Shown: positions 7,995 to 16,406, counted from the first letter of the stretch. The stretch is DNA of 21,770 nt from Bacillota bacterium (GCA_023435565.1 JAEYRN010000082.1:1-21770), one strand, 5' to 3'. Notes: a model not told the origin generated them from the letters alone. Program-made: numbers and translations.

Positions 7995-8885
7995 ATGATT
8001 AAAACTTTTAATGATTTACTTGACAAATTAGGTGATCGACCTCCTTTACGTTTGGTAGTGGTAGGAGCTGAGGAAGAGGCGGTTGTTGCCGCTATCCGGC
8101 GGGCAGTCGAAAAGGATTTAATAATCCCGACAACCGTCTCTCTTAATCCTAATTTTTCGGTTGATTTTGTAAGCGAGAATCACTTTGCCCCCGATCCGGG
8201 GTCAGCGGCAAAACTTGGTGTGGAGCTGGTTAAGTCCGGTAAAGCTGATTTGTTAATGAAAGGGAGTCTTCCTACCGCTGAAGTTTTACATCCGGTAATA
8301 GATAAAAGCGGGGGGTTGTTAATACCCGGAAGAAGGCTTTCCCATATAGCGGTTTTGGAATTACCGGGCCGGGGGCGGCTAACTTTAATTAGCGATGCTG
8401 CCGTTAATATTCAACCTGACCTTGAAGCGAAAGTGGACATAATCAATAATGCCGTTGAAATAGCTGATGTTTTAGGATATATTCCTCCCCGGGTAGCCCT
8501 TTTATCGGCTTTGGAAACAGTAAATCCCAAAATTCCGAGTTCAGTCGATGCTGATAGTATAAAAAAATTAAGCAATGGAGGCTGTTTTGGCAAAGCGGTT
8601 GTTTCCGGGCCTTTAGCTTTGGATAACGCTTTATTTCCGGAAGCTGTTTCTGTAAAGCATATTTCCAATGATCCGGTAGCTGGTCAAGCTGACATATTAG
8701 TCGTTCCGGAACTGGTTAGCGGAAACTTGCTTTACAAATCTCTAAGTTTGGTTGCGGGTTATCCGACCGCCGGAATTGTTAACGGCGCAAAAGTTCCGAT
8801 TATCTTAACATCGCGTGCTGATAAACCTGAAACCAAAATTAATTCAATAATTTTAGGTTGTTATCTTCGACACTTTCATAAATAA
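7995..8885 (+). CDS. ptb: Phosphate butyryltransferase
   Basis: Converts butyryl-CoA and phosphate to butyryl phosphate and CoA in the last stage of butyrate fermentation; some members act on branched-chain acyl-CoAs. Start chosen at ATG 7995, with GGAG six bases upstream; a GTG at 7983 is in frame but overlaps that site. The 296-residue protein is of normal length and has the family signatures ADLLMKG, LSHIAVLELPG, SDAAVNIQPDL, SGPLALDNA, ADILVVPELVSGNLLYKSL and PIILTSRAD. Phosphate acetyltransferase is the nearest alternative, but the butyrate kinase 72 bases downstream supports Ptb. The two genes probably form one operon. Confidence 0.9.
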   Translation: MIKTFNDLLDKLGDRPPLRLVVVGAEEEAVVAAIRRAVEKDLIIPTTVSLNPNFSVDFVSENHFAPDPGSAAKLGVELVKSGKADLLMKGSLPTAEVLHPVIDKSGGLLIPGRRLSHIAVLELPGRGRLTLISDAAVNIQPDLEAKVDIINNAVEIADVLGYIPPRVALLSALETVNPKIPSSVDADSIKKLSNGGCFGKAVVSGPLALDNALFPEAVSVKHISNDPVAGQADILVVPELVSGNLLYKSLSLVAGYPTAGIVNGAKVPIILTSRADKPETKINSIILGCYLRHFHK

Positions 8886-8957
8886 AGTGAACGGTATGTT
8901 ATATGATAATCTTTTGTCCGAATTCCTCATTGACTACATTTTAGAGGAGGAGCAGAT

Positions 8958-10061
8958 ATGCCTCATCGAATGTTAGTTATCAACCCCGGATCAACCTCAA
9001 CTAAAATCGCCATTTACAATGACTTAAACCAGGAGATATTAGCAGTTGTCTCTCACTCCGTCGCCGAGTTGGCCCTGTATGAGGAAGTGTTTGAGCAGCG
9101 TGCATTTCGCAAGAACTTAATCTACCAGGTACTTAAAGAGAAGAAGGTTGACCCCGAAAAAATTGATGCGGTTGTAGGGAGAGGCGGTCTTTGTAAACCG
9201 ATTCCCAGCGGTGTTTATGAGGTCAACGAACAAATGATTAATGATCTAAAAACCAGTGCTTTTGGCAAACATGTTTCCAGCCTGAGTGGACTGATTGCCC
9301 ACGAAATAGCATCGGAAATGGGTATAAAGGCATATATTGTCGACCCGGTTGTAGTCGATGAATTCGAACCATTGGCATATTATTCGGGATGGCCGGAGAT
9401 CAAACGTAAGAGTCTTTTCCACGCCTTAAACCAAAAAGCCGCTGCCCGAAAGGCAGCGGAAATTCTTGGTTGTAATTATGAAGAACTCCGCCTGATCGTG
9501 GTTCATTTGGGAGGAGGGATCACGGTTGGAGCCCATAAATATGGCCGGGTAATTGATGTTAATAATGGTTTGGAGGAAGGGCCTTTTGCTCCGGAAAGAT
9601 CCGGGACTCTTCCGATTGGTGATTTGATTCGGTTGTGTTTCTCGGGACGCTATACTAAGGAAGAACTAATAAAAACCATGGCCGGTAAAGGAGGACTTGT
9701 AGCTTATCTGGGTACGAACAGCGGGCGTGAGGTGGAAGAAAGAATCATTTCTGGTGATTCGCAGGCGGCAGAAGTCTTTGAAGCTATGGCTTATCAGGTT
9801 TCCAAAGAGATTGGCGCATCCGCCGCGGTTCTAGAAGGCAATGTAGACGCAGTGGTCCTGACGGGCGGATTGGCTAATTCAAATCGGTTTACCGGTTGGG
9901 TTAAACGACGGGTCCAATTTATCGCACAAGTAATAGTCCTCCCGGGTGAATTTGAAATGGAAGCCTTGGCTGCCGGGGCTTGGCGTGTATTAAGCGGAAT
10001 TGAGGAGGCAAAAATATATAGGCCCGAGGAAGATTGGTCGCATTATGTCGGATTATATTAA
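8958..10061 (+). CDS. buk: Butyrate kinase
   Basis: Acetokinase-family enzyme that transfers phosphate from butyryl phosphate to ADP, giving butyrate and ATP. GAGGAGG lies a few bases before ATG 8958. The 367 residues are normal for Buk and include the N-terminal phosphate loop INPGSTSTKIA (about 7-17), GRGGL, HALNQKAAAR, VHLGGGITVGAH and the Buk-type EEGPFAPERSGTLP, plus LTGGLA near the C terminus. With ptb it gives substrate-level ATP formation from butyryl-CoA, or from isobutyryl- or 2-methylbutyryl-CoA. No genes for making butyryl-CoA are in the window. The gene ends 28 bases from the convergent peroxiredoxin gene, with no clear terminator between them. Confidence 0.93.
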   Translation: MPHRMLVINPGSTSTKIAIYNDLNQEILAVVSHSVAELALYEEVFEQRAFRKNLIYQVLKEKKVDPEKIDAVVGRGGLCKPIPSGVYEVNEQMINDLKTSAFGKHVSSLSGLIAHEIASEMGIKAYIVDPVVVDEFEPLAYYSGWPEIKRKSLFHALNQKAAARKAAEILGCNYEELRLIVVHLGGGITVGAHKYGRVIDVNNGLEEGPFAPERSGTLPIGDLIRLCFSGRYTKEELIKTMAGKGGLVAYLGTNSGREVEERIISGDSQAAEVFEAMAYQVSKEIGASAAVLEGNVDAVVLTGGLANSNRFTGWVKRRVQFIAQVIVLPGEFEMEALAAGAWRVLSGIEEAKIYRPEEDWSHYVGLY

Positions 10062-10089
10062 TTATTTCGATTAACATTACTTAGAAATT

Positions 10090-10761
10090 TTATGCTAAGG
10101 GTTTATAACAAAACCACCAGTCATAACAATGAATTTCACCGGCTTGAGCCTGTTTTTTACGCATTTCAATCTGCTCAACGGTAGCTGCCGGCGGTACAAT
10201 TAGATTATTCCCGATAAGCTCGTTATTGGGCCAATTGGCGGGAGTGGCGGCTTTGTTTTGACTGGCCACTTGTAGCGCTTGTAGAGCCCGGAGGATTTCA
10301 TAGATATTTCTCCCGACTTCGCTGGGATAAGTTAAGATCAGCCGAATTATACCTTGATCATCCACTATAAATGTGGATCTTACGGTACGTGAGTCTTCTT
10401 CTGCGCGAATCATGCCCAAGGCGGTAGCAATTCGACCCATCGGATCGGCAATCAACGGGAAAGTTATCACAACCCCTAAAGTATGTTCAATCCATTCCAA
10501 CCACTTTAAATGAGCAAATACTTGATCAACGGATAAACCAATCAATTTGGCGTTGAGTTTTTCAAATTCAGCGCTTAAATTTTGAAAAGCTACATATTCG
10601 GAGGTGCAAACCGGGGTAAAATCACCGGGATGACTAAAGAAGACAAACCATTTACCTTGATAATCCTGAGGTAAGCGGATTTCCCCTCGGGTAGTTTGGA
10701 CGACTAGTTCGGGAAACGGGTCCCCGATCTTCGGACAATTTTGTACAATTGCTTCTGTCAT
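10090..10761 (-). CDS. Peroxiredoxin, Prx6 subfamily (archaeal-type)
   Basis: Thiol peroxidase that reduces hydrogen peroxide and organic hydroperoxides in the cytoplasm, useful to an anaerobe exposed to oxygen. On the minus strand AAAGGAGG lies six bases before the ATG. The 223-residue protein has the peroxidatic motif HPGDFTPVC with C52, the conserved Arg in RSTFIVDDQG, and the long Prx6 C-terminal arm. That arm ends CYDWWFC with C212 and C218, the arrangement seen in archaeal and thermophile enzymes such as that of Aeropyrum, where the first of the pair can form a disulfide with the peroxidatic Cys. It has its own divergent upstream region of about 240 bases shared with the carbamoyltransferase gene. 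Confidence 0.93.
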   Translation of the reverse strand: MTEAIVQNCPKIGDPFPELVVQTTRGEIRLPQDYQGKWFVFFSHPGDFTPVCTSEYVAFQNLSAEFEKLNAKLIGLSVDQVFAHLKWLEWIEHTLGVVITFPLIADPMGRIATALGMIRAEEDSRTVRSTFIVDDQGIIRLILTYPSEVGRNIYEILRALQALQVASQNKAATPANWPNNELIGNNLIVPPAATVEQIEMRKKQAQAGEIHCYDWWFCYKPLA

Positions 10762-10903
10762 GATGCTCCTCCTTTTATTATTCTGAATTGCGTTGTTGGG
10801 GTTAAAGGTATTTTAATAGCAATTCATTTTATTCGTATCAGAAGGGTAAAGTTCAAGGCTGATTGACTGAAATACTCATTGATACCTTTGGGGAAATAAA
10901 GAG

Positions 10904-10932
10904 TAGACGCTGATTGAAGGATGGTTTATAAT
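10904..10932 (+). promoter_or_regulatory. Probable sigma-A promoter of the carbamoyltransferase gene
   Basis: TAGACG at 10904-10909 and TATAAT at 10927-10932 with a 17-base spacer. The -10 is perfect and the -35 matches four of six. It lies about 75 bases before the start codon at 11006, on the right strand. Confidence 0.5.
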
Positions 10933-11005
10933 TAATCCCATCAACGTCTTTTTAACTTCAAATAAAAACAATTAACAATTCACTGTTTTAAAGGAGAGAT
11001 TACTA

Positions 11006-11932
11006 ATGACTGTCAAGCATATGTTGAACTTTAAAAATTGGTCCGCCAAAGAACTAAGTGACCTACTTGACTTGGCCTTAAGGGTCAAACAAAACCAAAA
11101 AAAATATTGGCAGGCATTAGACCATTTAACTTTGGGAATGATCTTTCAAAAAACTTCCACTAGGACCAGAGTCTCTTTTGAAGTTGCCATGACTCAGCTG
11201 GGTGGCCACTCAATTTTTCTCGACTGGCGGAGTACTAATTTGATTTTAGCGGAGTTAAAAGATGAAATCCGTTATTTGGACCGGAACGTGGATGCAATTA
11301 TGGCTAGGGTAATGACTCATGAACAAGTTCAAGAGATGGCCGAGTTTTCAAGGGTTCCGGTGATTAACGGCTGCGATAACAAATATCACCCTACCCAGGC
11401 GTTAGCCGATTTTTTAACTATCTTGGAGCACAAAGGCCGGTTGGAAGGGGTAAATCTGGTTTATGTCGGAATACATAACAACGTGGCTAATTCCTTAGTT
11501 GAGGGTGGCACGAAATTAGGGATGAAGATTACCACCGTAACCCCGGAATTCAATGAACCCAGCCGGGACCAACAACTGTTAGATGATGCCGCCCGAACCG
11601 GATTATATGAACAGACTCTTGATCTTAAAGCCGCGGTAGCCAAGGCTGATGTGGTCTATACCGATACTTGGGTGGATATGGAATACTTTATGGATCCGAA
11701 GTTCGAAGCCGAGAAAAAAAGACGGATAGATAAGATGCTTCCTTACCAATTGAACGAATCATTACTTAAGCACAGTAAAGCGCTGATCATGCATGATATG
11801 CCGATTCATCCCGGATATGAAATTGACCGTTGGGCGATTGAGAGTCCGAATTCGATCATTTTTGATCAGGCCGAGAACCGGCTCCATGCCGAGAAAGCGG
11901 TGTTGTTAACCCAGTTAGGAAAAGCGGATTAA
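11006..11932 (+). CDS. Ornithine/aspartate carbamoyltransferase-family protein, atypical active site
   Basis: Carbamoyl-phosphate-dependent transferase fold. ATG 11006 is preceded by AAAGGAG. The 308 residues match ornithine carbamoyltransferase (OTCase) in length and layout: carbamoyl-phosphate loop STRTR at 51-55, HPTQALAD from 128, a C-terminal half with DVVYTD, and FDQAENRLHAEKA near the end. The two segments that contact the amine substrate in OTCase are changed: the HCLPA motif reads HDMP at 263-266, and the SMG-type loop (usually WxSMG) is DTWVDME at 220-226. Aspartate transcarbamylase has HPLPR, which also does not fit. The carbamoyl-phosphate site is intact, so it is probably an active carbamoyltransferase, but the acceptor may not be ornithine. 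No other arginine or pyrimidine genes are near; it stands alone with its own promoter. Confidence 0.8.
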   Translation: MTVKHMLNFKNWSAKELSDLLDLALRVKQNQKKYWQALDHLTLGMIFQKTSTRTRVSFEVAMTQLGGHSIFLDWRSTNLILAELKDEIRYLDRNVDAIMARVMTHEQVQEMAEFSRVPVINGCDNKYHPTQALADFLTILEHKGRLEGVNLVYVGIHNNVANSLVEGGTKLGMKITTVTPEFNEPSRDQQLLDDAARTGLYEQTLDLKAAVAKADVVYTDTWVDMEYFMDPKFEAEKKRRIDKMLPYQLNESLLKHSKALIMHDMPIHPGYEIDRWAIESPNSIIFDQAENRLHAEKAVLLTQLGKAD

Positions 11933-11943
11933 TAATTAAATAC

Positions 11944-12888
11944 CTATCGTTTCTGAAGTTTGGCGACAAAAAAACCCTCGTATAATTCGGTGGGGATGAT
12001 AATTAATGCAAAATTATTTTGGTTACTAAAAAAAGCAGGTTTGGTAACGGCGTTAGCCATAATTAAATCAATTTTCCCCAAGGATAATAGAGGATTAAAC
12101 CTTTCTAAAGCCCAGGTTATGTTTGACTCATTCTCCTCTTTCATTAAAGTGCAGGTTGAATAGACCAAAATTCCACCAGGTTTTAAAGCCCAAAATGCAG
12201 TCTCAAGTAATTTGCGTTGCTCTTTGGCCAACTGATTGACGGTCCGTAGAGACCATCCTCGATAGGTTCGGGAATTGTCCATCGCGAACAGCCCGACGCC
12301 GCTGCAGGGAGCATCAAGTAAAACCGCGTCGAAAAATTGATTCCAACCGGATTCGGGCCGTTTACCGTCACCTACCCTTATTTCCATGATATTTGCGCCT
12401 TGGCGTTCAACATTAAATTTAAGTCTTTCAGCCCGGATTGGATTTAATTCATTGGCCAGAATATAACCTTCATTATTCATGAGGGCTGCCAGTTGAGTGC
12501 TTTTACTACCTGGAGCTGCGGTAAGATCAAGAACTTTCATGCCCGGTTCGGGATTTAGGACTAGCGGCGGAACCATACTGGAGAGACTTTGTAAATAGAT
12601 GTGGCCTTCCTGGAAGAGATCACTTGTTTCAAAGTCTTTTTCCTTTTTATTCCGGATAATCAGAGCGTCCTCGTACCAACCGACCCGTTCGTGTTTGATA
12701 TTCTGTCCACGGAAAAGCTCCATTACTCGGCGAGTATTGGTTTTTAAACGGTTAACTCGAAGAGTTACCGGACGGTTGACCATGAAACCGGCCAGAATCT
12801 GCTCGGTTGTCTTTGGCGGGTATTGTTCCGCTAAGGAATTAATTAGTTCCGGGGCTAATTTTTGATGGAGTTGTTTGAAAGATTTCAT
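11944..12888 (-). CDS. RsmF/NOP2/Sun-family RNA m5C methyltransferase
   Basis: S-adenosylmethionine-dependent methyltransferase that makes 5-methylcytosine in rRNA or tRNA. The 314-residue protein has the N-terminal VNRPVTLRVNRLKTN segment of the family, SAM motif I LDLTAAPGSKSTQLA (about 120-134), DAPCSG with the Cys that releases product, and STCTL with the nucleophilic Cys, then a short C-terminal TELYEGFFVAKL. It lacks the NusB-like N-terminal domain of RsmB, so it is nearer RsmF/YebU or archaeal Trm4, and the target base cannot be read from sequence. It is convergent with the carbamoyltransferase gene, the stops 11 bases apart. The ribosome binding site is weak (TGAGGT, far upstream). 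Confidence 0.88.
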   Translation of the reverse strand: MKSFKQLHQKLAPELINSLAEQYPPKTTEQILAGFMVNRPVTLRVNRLKTNTRRVMELFRGQNIKHERVGWYEDALIIRNKKEKDFETSDLFQEGHIYLQSLSSMVPPLVLNPEPGMKVLDLTAAPGSKSTQLAALMNNEGYILANELNPIRAERLKFNVERQGANIMEIRVGDGKRPESGWNQFFDAVLLDAPCSGVGLFAMDNSRTYRGWSLRTVNQLAKEQRKLLETAFWALKPGGILVYSTCTLMKEENESNITWALERFNPLLSLGKIDLIMANAVTKPAFFSNQNNFALIIIPTELYEGFFVAKLQKR

Positions 12889-13072
12889 AAACGCTCGGAC
12901 CTCATTGACATAGTGATTTTAAAGATTAAATTTTGGCAATATGATTCTCATTTATAATACCGCTTTTTATATTAATTGAAAAGCAAGTTTAGTAACTATA
13001 ATACTTTCTCAAATTTCAGCCGAATATTTAATGGGATACAGAGAAACCCCATGTTTTCAGGAGGTTACCCGG

Positions 13073-13744
13073 ATGAATTATACGGAGATTTTTAAGTTAA
13101 TCGGGAGCACTGCCGGCATCGCTACTCCTATCCTGATAACGACAATCTATTGGTTGATGCGGCATGATGCGGTTCGAAACGCCCACCGTGAAGTCACCCA
13201 GCAAGTATATAAAGAATGGTGGAGTGATGAACTTAGTGAGTATCGGAGGTACTTGTTCCGAGAATTTGTACCATTACACCGGGAAAAATTATTGGGGAAA
13301 AATATTAAAGAAATTGAAACTATCATTCCCGAAGATCATGGCCGAATCCGTAAATTATGTTACTTTTTCGAGCGGGTTGGGTGGTTGGGGGCGGCCGGTT
13401 TAATCGATGTGGATTATATTTTAGGTCCGATGCAACATTGTGTCCGGTCTACCTGGATTGCTTTGGAGCCATTCATAATGAAGGAACGAAATCCCGGAAA
13501 CGGGATTCAACCGGATTCTGTACACCATTCGGTATATCTCTCGGGATTTGAATGGCTCTATAAACGTTCAATGAAAAAACATCAGGCGGATCTAATCCGT
13601 AACAAATTCAAACGGCCCCGGCTCCGTTCCGTTGAAGAGATTCAGGCTTTAAGAAATTTTATCGACATTGATGAAGATAACTTTATGAACCAGTTGGAAG
13701 TACAAAATCGAACCATAGTGGGAAAAACACCTGATTATTTCTAG
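13073..13744 (+). CDS. Membrane-anchored hypothetical protein, possibly DUF4760-like
   Basis: Start set at ATG 13073, which has AGGAGG eight bases upstream; the frame opens earlier at 13031 but without a site. The 223-residue product has a short N terminus, one predicted transmembrane helix (about residues 6-29, GSTAGIATPILITTIYWLM) and then a long cytoplasmic, Trp- and Arg-rich helical domain with WWSDELSEYRRYLF and CYFFERVGWLGAAGLID. This layout resembles DUF4760 proteins, whose role is unknown; I am not certain of the match. Upstream TTGAAA (12976) and TATAAT (12997-13002), spaced 15, may be its promoter. It is a single-gene unit flanked by minus-strand genes. Confidence 0.7.
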   Translation: MNYTEIFKLIGSTAGIATPILITTIYWLMRHDAVRNAHREVTQQVYKEWWSDELSEYRRYLFREFVPLHREKLLGKNIKEIETIIPEDHGRIRKLCYFFERVGWLGAAGLIDVDYILGPMQHCVRSTWIALEPFIMKERNPGNGIQPDSVHHSVYLSGFEWLYKRSMKKHQADLIRNKFKRPRLRSVEEIQALRNFIDIDEDNFMNQLEVQNRTIVGKTPDYF

Positions 13745-13904
13745 TTTAAGGAATTGCATAATTTTTGATTTAAGCTTTGGCTAACGATATATTGATAGAT
13801 ACATCTTAATTCATTGTTTCTTACAGTTTCACATATTATCCTTATCTTAAACTCGTTCTAAGGCCACTTCCCATGAGGACCACTTAATATCGCCATTAAA
13901 AATC

Positions 13905-14369
13905 TTATGTTGTTTGATAATACTCGCGATACGCCGTTTGTTCTTTGACATCTAAAAAATCCTGATAGGGTTTCGAATCTTCGGTATATTTCCAAAATAT
14001 AATTAAACTTGGCCTGACTTCGATCACCACATTGTCTTTTAGATGAGAGTACTTTTCAAAGGCGGACGGATGTTGTTTTTGGTAGTGGGCAGCAAAATAC
14101 GGGTCATCAAGAGGTTGGGCTTTTATTTTGGCTTGCCCTTCAATTTGAATGTTTCCAATACATAAGGCAACATTTGGATTCTCTTTGATTTGACGGCATT
14201 TTAAAAAATTGAGATCGGTCTGGAAATAGATTAACAATCCTTTGTTGATGATACTAACGGTTCTTGCCGAAACCCTTCCTTCGGAACAGGTTGCTAAAAC
14301 CATTTTGTTATTTTGGGAGAAAAAGTTGATGGCCTCTTTTTCTGCTATTGAATAATCTAATATTTCCAT
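13905..14369 (-). CDS. Pyridoxamine 5'-phosphate oxidase-fold flavoprotein
   Basis: Small split-barrel protein of the PPOx-like superfamily, 154 residues, which generally binds FMN, F420 or haem. The start has AAGGAAAGG upstream on the minus strand. The N-terminal part shows the family pattern: MVLATCSEGRVSARTVSI followed by GLLIYFQTD, KCRQIKENPNVALCI and IQIEGQAKI; the second half has VVIEVRPSLIIFW. It lacks the C-terminal substrate-binding part of true PdxH, so it is probably not the vitamin B6 enzyme. Many close relatives are called general stress or pyridoxamine-oxidase-family proteins with no known substrate. It has a clear own promoter. Confidence 0.8.
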   Translation of the reverse strand: MEILDYSIAEKEAINFFSQNNKMVLATCSEGRVSARTVSIINKGLLIYFQTDLNFLKCRQIKENPNVALCIGNIQIEGQAKIKAQPLDDPYFAAHYQKQHPSAFEKYSHLKDNVVIEVRPSLIIFWKYTEDSKPYQDFLDVKEQTAYREYYQTT

Positions 14370-14406
14370 AATAATTGCCTTTCCTTTCTATGCAATCTAA
14401 TTCTAG

Positions 14407-14435
14407 AATATATCCATTCTTTCCTGTTACGTCAA
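14407..14435 (-). promoter_or_regulatory. Sigma-A promoter of the PPOx-fold gene
   Basis: On the minus strand TTGACG (14435-14430) and TATATT (14412-14407) are separated by exactly 17 bases. Transcription would begin near 14400, about 30 bases before the start codon of the flavoprotein gene, leaving room for its ribosome binding site. Confidence 0.65.
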
Positions 14436-14619
14436 ATCGATTTTTATTTTATATTTTTTTGTTGCTCCAATAGTTTTTTGAATATTATCCATAATAGATT
14501 GGTTAAATTTTAAATAATATCGGGTTTAAGAAGGGAACTGTTGGAATATTAACGAATAATGGAATGGTAATAATTTTGAAAAAACTTATAATCCAAATCG
14601 TCCAAAGGGGTGGGAGCGA

Positions 14620-14754
14620 ATGACTTGTCCTAACCATGAACAAAATAAGAAACAATGTACTTGTTCTTCCAAATCTTGCCCACGTTATGGGATTTGTTGT
14701 GAGTGCATCAAATATCATCGTGAACATGGCGGAAAGCCCATGTGTCTTAAATAA
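14620..14754 (+). CDS. Tiny cysteine-rich protein, DUF6485-like
   Basis: A 44-codon gene with GGGAG five bases before ATG 14620. The product starts MTCPNHEQNKKQCTCS and contains SCPRYGICCECIKYH followed by HGGKPMC. It has eight cysteines, an arrangement I recognise from DUF6485, small cytosolic proteins of anaerobic bacteria and archaea with presumed metal (zinc or iron-sulfur) binding. Function is unknown. Lysine and histidine are frequent and there is no signal peptide. It ends 12 bases before the fumarase alpha start and probably shares its transcript. Its small size makes it easy to miss by automatic gene calling. Confidence 0.75.
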   Translation: MTCPNHEQNKKQCTCSSKSCPRYGICCECIKYHREHGGKPMCLK

Positions 14755-14766
14755 ACGGGGGTTATT

Positions 14767-15609
14767 ATGCGGGAAATTGCTGCTGAACGAATTACCGAAG
14801 TAGTAGCCAAGTTATGCCAAGAATCAAATCTAAATCTTGGAGCCGATATCAGTCAAAGTTTAGAAAAAGCATTGGTTAGCGAAGAGTCTCCGGTAGGTCG
14901 GGAATGCTTACGCGGCATAATCGAGAACGCCAAAATTGCCCGTTCCGAAGGACTGCCGATTTGCCAGGACACCGGAATGGCGGTGATTTTTGTTGATTAT
15001 GGCCAGGAGGTAGTCATCCGGGGCGGTGATTTTTTAGAAGCGGTAAATGAAGGAGTTCGCCGGGGATATCAGGAAGGGTATTTACGCCGATCGGTGGTTA
15101 ATGATCCTTTAAGACGAATCAATACCGGGGATAATTGTCCGGCAGTAGTCCATACCCAAATAGTTACCGGTGATTCATTTCGGATCACAGTCGCCCCGAA
15201 AGGATTCGGTAGTGAAAACCAAAGCCGTTTAGCGATGCTTACTCCGGCCCAGGGACGGGAAGGGGTTAAAAAATTTATTATTGATACTGTTAGTTTGGCT
15301 GGGGCTAACCCATGCCCTCCGTTGGTTGTGGGGATCGGAGTGGGTGGGACCATGGAAATGGCAGCTTTGTTATCCAAGAAAGCATTGTTGAGGGAGTTAG
15401 GCACTAAAAATCAGGATTCGTTTTGGGATGAATTGGAAACTGAGCTCTTGAAGGAGATCAATAACTTAGGGATCGGGCCGCAAGGATTAGGAGGAAGGAA
15501 TACTGCTCTGGCGGTTCATATAAATCCTTACCCGACCCATATCGCCGGACTTCCGGTAGCAGTCAATATTTCATGCCATGTTACACGGCATAAAAGCGCG
15601 GAAATTTAA
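14767..15609 (+). CDS. Class I fumarate hydratase, alpha subunit
   Basis: N-terminal half of the two-subunit iron-sulfur fumarase (fumarate plus water to L-malate), in a reductive or partial citric acid cycle. ATG 14767 follows GGGGG by about five bases. The 280-residue protein has LPICQDTGM with C66, GANPCPP with C183 and NISCH with C270; the spacing fits the three ligands of the [4Fe-4S] cluster in E. coli FumA. VGIGVGGTMEMAALLSKKA and GLGGRNTALAVH are typical. L(+)-tartrate dehydratase alpha subunit is the main alternative and cannot be ruled out. The beta subunit lies 122 bases downstream, separated by a repeat-like stretch. Confidence 0.87.
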   Translation: MREIAAERITEVVAKLCQESNLNLGADISQSLEKALVSEESPVGRECLRGIIENAKIARSEGLPICQDTGMAVIFVDYGQEVVIRGGDFLEAVNEGVRRGYQEGYLRRSVVNDPLRRINTGDNCPAVVHTQIVTGDSFRITVAPKGFGSENQSRLAMLTPAQGREGVKKFIIDTVSLAGANPCPPLVVGIGVGGTMEMAALLSKKALLRELGTKNQDSFWDELETELLKEINNLGIGPQGLGGRNTALAVHINPYPTHIAGLPVAVNISCHVTRHKSAEI

Positions 15610-15610
15610 C

Positions 15611-15657
15611 CAACAATAATTGATAATGTACAATTTACAATTTACAATGAACAATCA
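15611..15657. repeat. ACAATTTACAAT-type low-complexity repeat between fumarase subunits
   Basis: Consecutive short units (TGATAATGTACAATTTACAA, then TTTACAATGAACAATC) fill much of the gap between the fumarase genes. Similar TACAATTTACAATT strings recur as dispersed intergenic elements in unrelated bacterial genomes. A shorter look-alike (AACAATTAACAATTC) lies at about 10969-10983. Confidence 0.45.
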
Positions 15658-15731
15658 TTCAGCTTAGTTAGAATAGAATTGAAAGTCAAAACTTAAATGA
15701 AGTTCCATAGTCTTATTGCGAAAGGGTCGGT

Positions 15732-16289
15732 ATGACTACGAAAATAATTCAGCTGCCGTTGAGGGATGAAGATTTAGCCGGGCTTAGCGCGGGAGATTCT
15801 GTTTTGTTGAACGGGCCGTTATTAACCGGACGGGATGCGGCTCATAAAAGGCTTTATGCCGCTGTTCAAGATGGACACAGTTTACCTGTTGAATTAAAGG
15901 GGGAGACTATTTATTATGTCGGCCCTTGTCCGACTAAGCCGGGAAGGGTAATCGGCTCAGCCGGGCCAACCACCAGTTCCAGGATGGACTCTTATACACC
16001 TGCTCTTCTAAGTTTGGGATTAAAGGGTATGGTTGGCAAAGGCCAACGTTCTCAGGAAGTCGTTGAAGCAATGCTCAAATACGGAGCGGTCTATTTAGCG
16101 GCGCTTGGTGGAGCAGGAGCATTAATCGCCAACTCAATTATTAAAGCAGAGGTTATTGCTTACCCCGATTTGGGACCGGAAGCAATATATCGTTTAGTAG
16201 TGAAGGACTTTCCGGTAATCGTGGCTATTGATAGTAAGGGAAATGATCTTTATCAGACAGGAAGGAAAGAATATATGGTCCAGCAGTAA
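15732..16289 (+). CDS. Class I fumarate hydratase, beta subunit
   Basis: C-terminal partner of the iron-sulfur fumarase, supplying substrate-binding residues. ATG 15732; the site upstream (AAAGGGTCGG) is moderate. The 185-residue product has LLTGRDAAHKRL, YYVGPCP, the signature GPTTSSRMD, GMVGKGQRS and GGAGALIANSI, all diagnostic of the family, and is of usual length. It pairs with the alpha subunit at 14767-15609, since either half alone would be incomplete. A tartrate dehydratase beta subunit would look similar. Confidence 0.87.
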   Translation: MTTKIIQLPLRDEDLAGLSAGDSVLLNGPLLTGRDAAHKRLYAAVQDGHSLPVELKGETIYYVGPCPTKPGRVIGSAGPTTSSRMDSYTPALLSLGLKGMVGKGQRSQEVVEAMLKYGAVYLAALGGAGALIANSIIKAEVIAYPDLGPEAIYRLVVKDFPVIVAIDSKGNDLYQTGRKEYMVQQ

Positions 16290-16406
16290 ATGAAGTATAT
16301 TAAGTATTAAAGAAAATGGTTTATTCCGTACTAAACACAATCATACTTATAGAGTACTGGTTAAGAATAAATTAAAAATAAGCAAAGGGAAAACGGAGGC
16401 AGAAAT

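Noticed and set aside
14503..14727. Minus-strand ORF opposite the cysteine-rich gene
   Set aside because: It is antisense to a plausible small gene with a good ribosome binding site, and has none of its own.
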